15,211 bases of DNA from Rhodothermales bacterium. GTDB taxonomy: Bacteria; Bacteroidota; Rhodothermia; Rhodothermales; UBA10348. The position numbers and the translations under genes are program-made. The stretch lies in the NCBI GenBank assembly GCA_030833605.1, contig JAURGV010000029.1, forward strand, positions 1 through 15,211. Direction: 5' to 3'. The notes under the pieces are model-generated. The model saw only the letters and a program-made list of their open reading frames with translations. It was not told where the DNA came from and did not search any database. The first letter of the stretch is position 1; every line of letters begins with the position of its first letter. Positions 7,266-13,356 of this stretch are shown here, piece by piece.

Positions 7266-8532
7266 CACGGCGGCCACGTTTTGCGTGGTCTTTTTCGCCT
7301 GTAGCCTATTTAGCGGGTGCGAATTAGTGAGTGGTCGCGGGGACCGAATGGTCCCCGCGACCACTTCTGTTTTAACGGGAGCCGACCTGTTGGTGCAGTC
7401 CGATTTTGAAGCCGTTCGCGGCAAAAACGTGGGGCTGATTGTCAATCACACCTCTAGAGTTGGCGAGACCCACCTTATAGACCTTGTCTCAACATCCCCA
7501 TCCGTAAACTTGGTAGCCCTTTTTGGACCCGAGCACGGGATACGCGGGGACGAAGATGCAGGCGCTAAAATCGAAGATGGCCTTGATGACGCCACCGGTG
7601 TCCCCGTTTACAGTCTGTATGGCACCAACCGAAGGCCTACTCCTGAAATGATGCAAGGCGTTGACGCCCTCGTTTTTGACATTCAAGATGTTGGCGCGCG
7701 TTTTTACACCTTCATTTCCACACTGGGTCTGTCGATGCAATCGGCCGCTGAATCCGGTGCATCTTTCTACGTCCTTGATCGCCCTAACCCATTGGGTGGC
7801 AATGAAATGGAAGGATTTGTATTGGACACCGCATACACGTCGTTTGTAGGTCAGTATCCCATTCCAATTCGACATGGACTTACGGTTGGCGAGCTGGCTA
7901 AAATGATCCAAGGCGAAAAATGGCTCCCTGGCCTCGATTCGTTGGATTTGCACGTGATTTCCATGCAAAACTGGACCCGAGAGATGCTGTGGCCCAGCAC
8001 CGGACTTGCATGGATCCCACCCAGCCCAAATCTGCCTACATTTGAAACGGCACTTCTGTATCCGGGGACCTGTTTCTTCGAGGCCACTACGGCGAGTGAA
8101 GGGCGAGGAACAGACTTGCCATTTCTAACCGTTGGCGCGCCGTGGATGGATGCTTCTTCCGTATCAAAACCGGGCTTTCCGGGTTTGGTATTGGTTCCTG
8201 GGCAAACAACCCCAACGGAGAGACCGGGAAAGTCTTCCAGCCCTAAATGGAAAGACACATTGATTCAAAGTATATCGATTGGAATTGACGATGCCTCCAA
8301 AGTTCGCCCGGTTTCAACAGGATTAGAACTTGTCGGAAGAATGGTCGCCACTTCCCCAGATTCCGCTCAAAAAGGACTGATTAATGAACGCTGGTTGCAG
8401 CTTCTGGGTGGGACGGACCGGCTTAAATCAATGGTAGAATCAGGATATTCAGGCACCCAATTCCAAGACGCGTGGGAATCAGAGATTGCGGCGTTTGCCC
8501 TACAACGAAGCGCGTACTTGATGTATAATTAG
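7183..8532 (+). CDS. namZ: DUF1343 family exo-beta-N-acetylmuramidase (NamZ-like) lipoprotein
   Basis: About 449 residues from ATG 7183. The domain (from about residue 66) carries the DUF1343/NamZ hallmarks: GKNVGLIVNHTSRVGETHLI, ALFGPEHGIRGDEDAGAKI, LVFDIQDVGARFYTFIST, YVLDRPNPLGGNEMEGF and FEATTASEGRGTDLPF. Characterised relatives release terminal N-acetylmuramic acid from peptidoglycan fragments. A hydrophobic segment ending SLFSGC (Cys46) suggests a lipoprotein signal, so it probably acts in the periplasm. The start is uncertain. ATG 7183 overlaps ndk by 83 bases, TTG 7198 and TTG 7213 are alternatives, and the first ATG after ndk (7348) would give a protein with no signal peptide. Two hairpins lie within codons 30-61. 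The stop overlaps the convergent DUF3098-like gene by 4 bases. Confidence 0.9.
   Translation: MDQTPLKTEDLKQTTTSQKSRSLTTLANTAATFCVVFFACSLFSGCELVSGRGDRMVPATTSVLTGADLLVQSDFEAVRGKNVGLIVNHTSRVGETHLIDLVSTSPSVNLVALFGPEHGIRGDEDAGAKIEDGLDDATGVPVYSLYGTNRRPTPEMMQGVDALVFDIQDVGARFYTFISTLGLSMQSAAESGASFYVLDRPNPLGGNEMEGFVLDTAYTSFVGQYPIPIRHGLTVGELAKMIQGEKWLPGLDSLDLHVISMQNWTREMLWPSTGLAWIPPSPNLPTFETALLYPGTCFFEATTASEGRGTDLPFLTVGAPWMDASSVSKPGFPGLVLVPGQTTPTERPGKSSSPKWKDTLIQSISIGIDDASKVRPVSTGLELVGRMVATSPDSAQKGLINERWLQLLGGTDRLKSMVESGYSGTQFQDAWESEIAAFALQRSAYLMYN
7272..7295 (+). terminator. Rho-independent-type terminator after ndk, inside namZ signal codons
   Basis: Seven base pairs (GGCCACG at 7272-7278 with CGTGGTC at 7284-7290, one G-U) close a TTTTG loop and run directly into TTTTT (7291-7295). 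The position, 7 bases after the ndk stop, is where an intrinsic terminator is expected. It also encodes residues 30-38 of the predicted NamZ signal peptide. It may therefore attenuate read-through from ndk into namZ, or the resemblance may be fortuitous. Confidence 0.6.
7330..7365 (+). repeat. Perfect 16-bp inverted repeat with 4-base loop
   Basis: AGTGGTCGCGGGGACC (7330-7345), loop GAAT, then its exact reverse complement (7350-7365), followed by TCTGTTTT. It encodes residues 50-61 of NamZ, the flexible linker just after the lipobox cysteine. A perfect GC-rich 16-bp stem with a tight loop should fold stably in RNA or as a cruciform. The T-rich 3' flank is compatible with a second terminator/attenuator, and a small inserted palindromic element is the other reading. 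Confidence 0.85.
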
Positions 8533-8813
8533 GCTTCTTTGGCTGACTCTTCCTTTGCCGGCCGCCACAAAATGGCGTACATGATTTCAAGGTATCCGGC
8601 AAGAAGAATGAGCGGGGCGATATAGAGAGAAATGAATCCATCCATTTCATTTTCCATTCTCATCATTACATATCCAGCAATGATCATCACTAGACCAACC
8701 ACCAACAACACATAGTTACGGCGCTCAAACACCATAACGCCGTTTCTTTGCGTTTGACGGGCTCGTTTTTTTGAAGTTCGGGTAGCCATAAAACCGTGGA
8801 TTTTAGCCATCAT
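8529..8813 (-). CDS. DUF3098-like small inner-membrane protein
   Basis: About 94 residues from ATG 8813; a TTG at 8831 and ATGs at 8810 and 8789 are alternatives, the last giving MATRTSKKRARQTQRNG. A strongly basic N-terminus is followed by FERRNYVLLVVGLVMIIAGY, the first membrane segment, and a second segment (SLYIAPLILLAGYLEIMYAIL), then a charged tail (RPAKEESAKEA). The 'F..RNY.LL..GL..I..GY' opening with a second helix starting at 'APL..LAG' is the pattern of the DUF3098 family of Bacteroidota, whose function is unknown. The basic N-terminus should face the cytoplasm. The stop overlaps the namZ stop by 4 bases in convergent orientation, and the gene is divergent from the mreD-like gene. 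Confidence 0.68.
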   Translation of the reverse strand: MMAKIHGFMATRTSKKRARQTQRNGVMVFERRNYVLLVVGLVMIIAGYVMMRMENEMDGFISLYIAPLILLAGYLEIMYAILWRPAKEESAKEA

Positions 8814-8928
8814 TCTGGATTGTTGTCCCAACCCGACTGAGTGGAACAGGTTCCTTTGAAGGAATGGTCACAAATTCGTTTTAGGTGGTTCCAGTTCTTC
8901 GTAGATTGCACCACTTACCCGATGTAGA

Positions 8929-9399
8929 ATGCCTGCTTTATTTCGAACATTTTTTCTAGGCCTGGGCGTTTTCTTGCTCCAATGGCTCATTTTAGGACGA
9001 CTCACGTTGTGGGGCGCGTTTCCTGATGCAGTCTTGTTGTTTGTCGCTTGGTTAGGAATCCGAAAAGGAAGGCATTGGGGCGCCTTTGGTGGCTTCTTTT
9101 TTGGGTTTTTACTCGATGCCGTGTACGACACATGGGGGCTTCACATGCTCGTCAAGACGCTGATAGGGTTCTTGATGGGGTTATTCCCCAGCTCGGAACG
9201 GGAAGGCTTGCTTATTCTTCCTCGCCAAGCCTTTTTGGGCGGTCTTGTAATCGCGTTGGTTCATAACGGCATATTGGTCACCCTTCTTGCGCTTCAAGCA
9301 GGAGCGAGAAATGCATTCTTGGTGACGGGCCTTTGGATTGGTTCTGCTTTATACACCGCATTTATTGGCACATTTGCGTCTATGCTGTCGTCGCGGTAG
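8929..9399 (+). CDS. mreD: MreD-like rod-shape-determining membrane protein
   Basis: 156 residues and almost entirely membrane: about five hydrophobic helices. The segment AFPDAVLLFVAWLGIRKGRH followed by WGAFGGFFFGFLLDAVYDTW and GLHMLVKTLIGFLMG is the MreD pattern (PD near the second helix, G..GFFFG..LD, G...L..T..G). MreD is an inner-membrane part of the elongasome, which positions lateral peptidoglycan synthesis with MreB, MreC, RodA and PBP2. Here it stands alone: upstream is a divergent small membrane protein, downstream a tRNA. No mreB, mreC or mrdA is in view. The assignment is by pattern only, and this family is poorly conserved. Confidence 0.7.
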   Translation: MPALFRTFFLGLGVFLLQWLILGRLTLWGAFPDAVLLFVAWLGIRKGRHWGAFGGFFFGFLLDAVYDTWGLHMLVKTLIGFLMGLFPSSEREGLLILPRQAFLGGLVIALVHNGILVTLLALQAGARNAFLVTGLWIGSALYTAFIGTFASMLSSR

Positions 9400-9415
9400 G
9401 CCAAAGGCGCGACGA
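9388..9415 (+). terminator. Hairpin spanning the mreD stop codon (weak terminator candidate)
   Basis: TCGTCGCG (9388-9395) and its exact complement CGCGACGA (9408-9415) enclose a 12-base loop that contains the stop codon TAG of the mreD-like gene. No T-run follows (ATTGTCCC), so if it ends transcription it is not a classical intrinsic terminator; it may simply stabilise the 3' end. Confidence 0.3.
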
Positions 9416-9538
9416 ATTGTCCCTTTCATATGAATTGACGGTGGAACAGTCGTTCGAAAGCAGGAAGTATTTGCTTGGTCCTAAGACCGTTTCGTATTTT
9501 CGGTTTCTATCCCTTTAACAGGGCATGACCTAAAAGAT

Positions 9539-9611
9539 GGGGCTATAGCTCAGCTGGTAGAGCGCTTGGATGGCATTCAAGAGGTCAGCGGTTCGAACCC
9601 GCTTAGCTCCA
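9539..9611 (+). tRNA. tRNA-Ala (anticodon GGC)
   Basis: A complete 73-base cloverleaf. The acceptor GGGGCTA pairs with TAGCTCC and includes the G3-U70 wobble that is the alanine identity element. The D arm is GCTC/GAGC around AGCTGGTA. The anticodon stem CTTGG/TCAAG (last pair G-U) holds the loop ATGGCAT with anticodon GGC. The T arm AGCGG/CCGCT carries TTCGAAC. The discriminator base is A, and the 3' CCA is not encoded (CAC follows). It reads GCC and GCU codons. A terminator follows within 6 bases. Confidence 0.97.
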
Positions 9612-9616
9612 CACGT

Positions 9617-9653
9617 AAAAACCCTGATACCGACACCGGTATCAGGGTTTTTT
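9617..9653. terminator. Strong bidirectional intrinsic terminator
   Basis: The core stem CCCTGATACC (9622-9631) with GGTATCAGGG (9638-9647) closes a 6-base loop (GACACC) and is flanked by A5 on the left and T6 on the right. It works on both strands: it ends the tRNA-Ala transcript on the plus strand, and the padR-permease transcript, whose stop is at 9658, on the minus strand. Confidence 0.93.
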
Positions 9654-9657
9654 ATTT

Positions 9658-12315
9658 TTACTCATACCGGAGGCTCTTTACGGGATCTAGATACGAGGCT
9701 CGCAGGGCTTGGTAACTCACCGTTATCACTGCGATAAGCAGAACGACCAAACCGGCAGTTAAGAAGGTCCAAACCGTCAGCTCCAAACGGAAGGAGAAGT
9801 TTTCGAGCCATTTATTAAGGAAATACCACGCAAAAGGTGTCGCAATGGCAAAAGCAATCCCCACTAAAAGCACCAGATCTTTCGTCATGAGCAGATAAAT
9901 TTGCCCAACGGTCGCCCCCATTACTTTTCGAACGCCAATTTCTTTCGTTTTGCGTTCCGCAGTGAATGATGCGAGGCCAATGAATCCCAAACATGCGATT
10001 AAAACGGCAAGAACTGAAAAAACGGAAATGACCTCTGATATTTGAACATCGGCCTTGTATAAGGCATCGAATTCATCATCCAGAAACTTGAAAGAAAACG
10101 GCTTTTGTGGAGCTACGTCTTTCCAAATTTTCTGCAGCGAAGCCATAGAAGCGGTCAAACTTCCAGAGCCTTGGTCCGGCCGCAGTTTGATCATTAGGTT
10201 GCGGAATTGGCTGGGGTCTATAAAGAGCGCTTGTGCATTTATTTCATTGTGTAGCGACTGATAGTGATAGTCCTGGTACACACCAAAAATTTCCCCAACC
10301 CGACCCGAAGTTAGGTTGATTTTCTTTCCGACGGCCTCATCGGGGTCCCAATTCAATGAGCGAACCAACTGTTCATTCACCAAATACCGATACTGTCCGT
10401 CGCTTGGCGTATACGATGGATCATCCGGAAAATTTGATCCTGCAATGAGATGCAAACCTAATACGTTTACAACGTCGTCGTCAATGGTAATGCCGTTTAC
10501 CAATTGTCCCCCACCTGGCACCTGTTCTGTAAGGTCGGATTCTTCCGTCTCCATGCCATATCCAGAAAATTGGTAACCGGGAGTGCTCTGAATTGCGGAA
10601 ACGGCCTGTACATAGGGCTGTGACTGTAACACGCTTTTAATCGATTCATAGTTGGATCGCATAGCAGCATCATTCATGGAAAGAACGACCACATGGTCTT
10701 TTTCAAATCCAAAATCTCGATCCTGCATTAAGGAAAGCTGTCCCTTGACCACGAACGTTCCCACCAATAGGAACACGGTCACGACAAATTGAAATACAAC
10801 CAGCACGTTCCTAAACTTTGAACTCCCCGTCCCTCTACCCGATGCAGATTTGAGAACGGTCGCCGGTTGATAGGATGAAAGCATGATGGCGGGATAAACA
10901 CCCGATAAACCAGCCATTATAACCCCCAGACCAACTATCAACCCCCAGAATTTCAAATTCCAGAGCGAAAGCGCTATCTCTTTGCCACTCACAGCATTAA
11001 GTGGGCCTATGGAAATAAACACCAACACCACAGCCAAAATGGATGCGATCAATACCATGAGCATGGACTCGCCGAAAAACTGCCGCATCAAGTGCCCTCT
11101 GTGCGCACCAGACACTTTGCGGATGCCGACCTCGCGCGCGCGTCGCGACGCGCGCGCAGTGGCCAAATTGATGTAATTGGCACACGCCACCAACAAAATC
11201 AGCAAGCCGATAGCCGAGAACATAAAAACGTAGCGCTCTCTACCTTCAAATTTCAGCCGTATATCGGTTAGTCGTTGTAACGTGAAAAAGAACTGTTCCG
11301 ACGCGAGATTTGGATCACTAGCAGACAGTTGCGCAACCATGGCATCTATTTTGTTTTGCAGCGGCTCCATCGACCGAGCATCCTGCAAGCGCAAATAGGT
11401 GAAGAAGTTGGATCTATCCCAGATTTCTCGTTCTGACCATCGGGGATAGGAAACAAAGGACGTTACAAAACTGAAATGTACATGAGACGTGGAAGGTAGG
11501 TCTTCAAAAACCGCTGTCACTTCAAAATCTGTGGATCCACTAACATTCAAAGTCTCCCCGATAGGATCGATCCGATTGAAATACTTCAATGCAGCCGTTC
11601 GCGAAATGGCAATCGTTTGTGGTCTGTTTAGTGCATTTTCCGGTTGCCCTGCGACTATTTGGAGGGTAAACACATCGAACAACGTTGAATCCGCGGAAAT
11701 AAAACCCGATTCTTCGAAAAGCTTTTCGTCCTTGCGTACGGTGATGGAATTAAACATTCCAATGGGAAAAATCCGGGTCGCCGACACCACTTCTGGGAAA
11801 CGCCTCGAAAATTCAGGAGCTACGGCTGTAGGTGTGTAAATTTGCTTCTCTCCATACAGTACCCGAACGATGGAATCTGCATGCTCGTTGTGGCGATCGT
11901 AACTCAGCTCGTCTTTTACGAAGAGGCCAATTACAATAAAGCAGGCAATTCCCGCAGCCAATCCAATTATGTTAATTGAGGTGTAGCCCTTGTACCGCAA
12001 CAGATTACGGAAAGCGATCTTTAAATAGTTTATTAGCATTTTTACTTCCAGAATAATTTCCTTGACGGCTCCTGTCCGTGTTAGCACTTTGGACCAGAAG
12101 ACCTTTTTGTATTCGGTTTCTAATCCCATTAAATCTCCAATTTCTTTTAGCGCCCTTCGATAGCCTTCTTCTTCGGACAGTCCGGCTTCACAAGCGGAGT
12201 GAACATGGTCTCGGATATGTCCCTCCAACTCCTCTATATCCTCGGGTAAAAATGCACGGTTGTGTTTGAGTGCATTTTTCCAGGTTGAAATGGCTGTTTC
12301 TAAGTTGAACATCAT
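9658..12315 (-). CDS. FtsX/MacB-like ABC transporter permease with N-terminal prefix domain
   Basis: 885 residues. Residues 1-75 form a small helical prefix (FLPEDIEELEGHIRDHVHSA, then GLSEEEGYRRALKEIGD) found on permeases encoded beside PadR regulators. A duplicated FtsX permease follows. Membrane helices fall near 113-133, 363-385, 416-438, 457-478 and 503-523, with three more in the last 130 residues. Large periplasmic MacB-PCD-type domains lie between helices 1-2 (about 140-355) and 5-6. Both halves keep the cytoplasmic coupling motif, REVGIRKVSGA (about 394-404) and KEIGVRKVMGA near the C-terminus. Such proteins usually act with a separate ATPase in lipoprotein, peptide or drug export; no ATPase gene is in the window. 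The start ATG overlaps the padR stop (ATGA), so the two are translationally coupled and probably PadR-controlled. Confidence 0.92.
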   Translation of the reverse strand: MMFNLETAISTWKNALKHNRAFLPEDIEELEGHIRDHVHSACEAGLSEEEGYRRALKEIGDLMGLETEYKKVFWSKVLTRTGAVKEIILEVKMLINYLKIAFRNLLRYKGYTSINIIGLAAGIACFIVIGLFVKDELSYDRHNEHADSIVRVLYGEKQIYTPTAVAPEFSRRFPEVVSATRIFPIGMFNSITVRKDEKLFEESGFISADSTLFDVFTLQIVAGQPENALNRPQTIAISRTAALKYFNRIDPIGETLNVSGSTDFEVTAVFEDLPSTSHVHFSFVTSFVSYPRWSEREIWDRSNFFTYLRLQDARSMEPLQNKIDAMVAQLSASDPNLASEQFFFTLQRLTDIRLKFEGRERYVFMFSAIGLLILLVACANYINLATARASRRAREVGIRKVSGAHRGHLMRQFFGESMLMVLIASILAVVLVFISIGPLNAVSGKEIALSLWNLKFWGLIVGLGVIMAGLSGVYPAIMLSSYQPATVLKSASGRGTGSSKFRNVLVVFQFVVTVFLLVGTFVVKGQLSLMQDRDFGFEKDHVVVLSMNDAAMRSNYESIKSVLQSQPYVQAVSAIQSTPGYQFSGYGMETEESDLTEQVPGGGQLVNGITIDDDVVNVLGLHLIAGSNFPDDPSYTPSDGQYRYLVNEQLVRSLNWDPDEAVGKKINLTSGRVGEIFGVYQDYHYQSLHNEINAQALFIDPSQFRNLMIKLRPDQGSGSLTASMASLQKIWKDVAPQKPFSFKFLDDEFDALYKADVQISEVISVFSVLAVLIACLGFIGLASFTAERKTKEIGVRKVMGATVGQIYLLMTKDLVLLVGIAFAIATPFAWYFLNKWLENFSFRLELTVWTFLTAGLVVLLIAVITVSYQALRASYLDPVKSLRYE
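11134..11157. repeat. 24-bp perfect palindrome of alternating C/G inside the permease gene
   Basis: GCGCGCGCGTCG followed immediately by its complement CGACGCGCGCGC, centred at 11145/11146. It lies in the codons for ARASRRARE, just before the conserved VGIRK motif. It stands out from the moderate base composition of the surroundings. It may be a consequence of a run of Ala/Arg GCG/CGC codons. Confidence 0.9.
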
Positions 12316-12650
12316 GCGATTGCCAGCTCAGGCCCCCACAAGTTCATTAGAATGGCGTGTACATTAATCCACTCTTTTTTGTCTGCTTCGAGGACAGTCT
12401 GACCCTTGGACGTGATGCGGTAGTATTTCCTTCGCGGTCCTGACTCTGAGGGATGCCAAGCCGATGAAATCAACCCTTTGGCTTCCAATCTGTGCATTAA
12501 TGGATACAATGTCCCGGCAGTCCAAACCAACTGGCCATTGGATAGGTCAAGGGCCCGCTGCATGATTTCGTAACCATACGCCTCACCTCTAGATAGAATG
12601 GTTAACACAATGGGCTGAAGCGAAGCCGCTACTAACTGTTTAGATAACAT
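12312..12650 (-). CDS. PadR-family transcriptional repressor
   Basis: 112 residues from ATG 12650. A TTG at 12662 would add four residues, but MLSKQLVAASLQPIVLTIL is the typical PadR opening. The winged helix is clear: EAYGYEIMQRALDLSNGQL, then VWTAGTLYPLMHRLEAKGLI (recognition helix with the family's G-TLYP motif), then the wing ESGPRRKYYRITSKGQ and a short C-terminal dimerisation helix. PadR proteins of this compact class repress their own operon and are released by small ligands or cellular stress. The gene is followed, with a 4-base overlap, by the FtsX-type permease, the usual pairing. The tandem repeat at 12684-12708 lies in its promoter region. The inducer is unknown. Confidence 0.93.
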   Translation of the reverse strand: MLSKQLVAASLQPIVLTILSRGEAYGYEIMQRALDLSNGQLVWTAGTLYPLMHRLEAKGLISSAWHPSESGPRRKYYRITSKGQTVLEADKKEWINVHAILMNLWGPELAIA

Positions 12651-12683
12651 GGGGAGGAGCAATGGATGGTAGGATTACTGTTG

Positions 12684-12708
12684 TGCTATATAGTACTGCT
12701 ATATAGTA
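12684..12708. promoter_or_regulatory. Tandem operator-like repeat, probable PadR binding site
   Basis: The 12-mer TGCTATATAGTA occurs twice, at 12684-12695 and 12697-12708, a period of 13 bases. Each copy contains the palindrome CTATATAG, suitable for a dimeric regulator. The site starts 34 bases upstream of the padR ATG and about 90 bases upstream of the divergent pentapeptide-repeat gene. It may overlap a -10-like TATATAG on the minus strand. PadR autoregulation is known for the family; binding here is inference. Confidence 0.6.
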
Positions 12709-12798
12709 GAAAAGGTTACACAATCAGAAGTGCAGTCCACCGCATATGCTGTCCGTTTATTACTTTACCAGAGACTGTTAAAAAACGGCTGGAAATTT

Positions 12799-13335
12799 AT
12801 GTCGCAACTCGAGCACGAACGCACGCTGAATGAAGGCGTGACCGCATGGAACAGATGGCGAGATGCCCATCCTGAATGTATACCGGACTTGTCGGGACTA
12901 GATTTGACCGGCCGACTTCTTCAGGGCACAAATTTTTCAAAAACCAACCTTTCGGGAGCGTTTCTGACGGTTGCTGAACTAGAAAAGGCCCAACTAGATG
13001 GCGCGGATTTGCAAAATGCCAATTTGACCGGAGCTGATTTAACATCCATTTCAGCTCAGCATGCCAATTTTGCACAGGCGGACCTTAGCTTTGCTATCCT
13101 AACATTTGCTTCTATGGATGAAGCTTCGTTTGAATGAGCCCGACTTTCAGAGGCCATTCTCTATAATGTGTCAGCCCGAAATGCGAATTTCAAAAAGGCA
13201 CGATTCAGAGAGACCATATTGACCGGAACGGATTTTTCCGGCTGTGACTTCACAGGGGCTACCTTGCAAGACCTGTCACCAGATGGGGTAATATTCCCCA
13301 TTGGCATGCCACCCTTCGTAAAGGTCAAGAAATAA
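12799..13335 (+). pseudogene. Pentapeptide-repeat protein gene interrupted by an in-frame TGA
   Basis: From ATG 12799 (a GTG at 12730 would add 23 residues) the frame reads a short helical start, MSQLEHERTLNEGVTAWNRW, and then pentapeptide repeats (LDLTG, TNFSK, TNLSG, AQLDG, ADLQN, ANLTG, ADLTS, ANFAQ, ADLSF and more). A TGA at 13135-13137 stops it after 112 residues. The same frame then continues for 65 codons with repeats in unbroken register (ARLSE, AILYN, ANFKK, ARFRE, TDFSG, CDFTG, ATLQD) and ends with TAA at 13333-13335. The TGA sits at the fifth position of a repeat (ASFE-stop), where Gly, Arg and similar residues occur, so a single substitution from GGA, CGA or AGA explains it. The intact product would be a 178-residue right-handed beta-helix protein. 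Its biological function is unknown. A short functional product, read-through or a sequencing error are alternatives. Confidence 0.85.
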
Positions 13336-13356
13336 CCTGCACGTATTCTCAAGGTC

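Noticed and set aside
8851..8864. TTCCTTTGAAGGAA as an operator between the DUF3098-like gene and mreD
   Set aside because: Short and of a kind expected by chance. There is no second copy or recognised promoter next to it.
9400..9538. Small gene or attachment site between mreD and tRNA-Ala
   Set aside because: The open frame here has no recognisable product and continues a shadow of mreD. There is no integrase and no repeat of the tRNA 3' end elsewhere in the window, so no integration event is supported.
12799..13335. Selenoprotein or alternative genetic code (UGA as Gly) for the pentapeptide-repeat gene
   Set aside because: UGA terminates the PLP-enzyme and padR genes normally, and the position in a repeat protein has no redox role. 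A point mutation is the simpler explanation.
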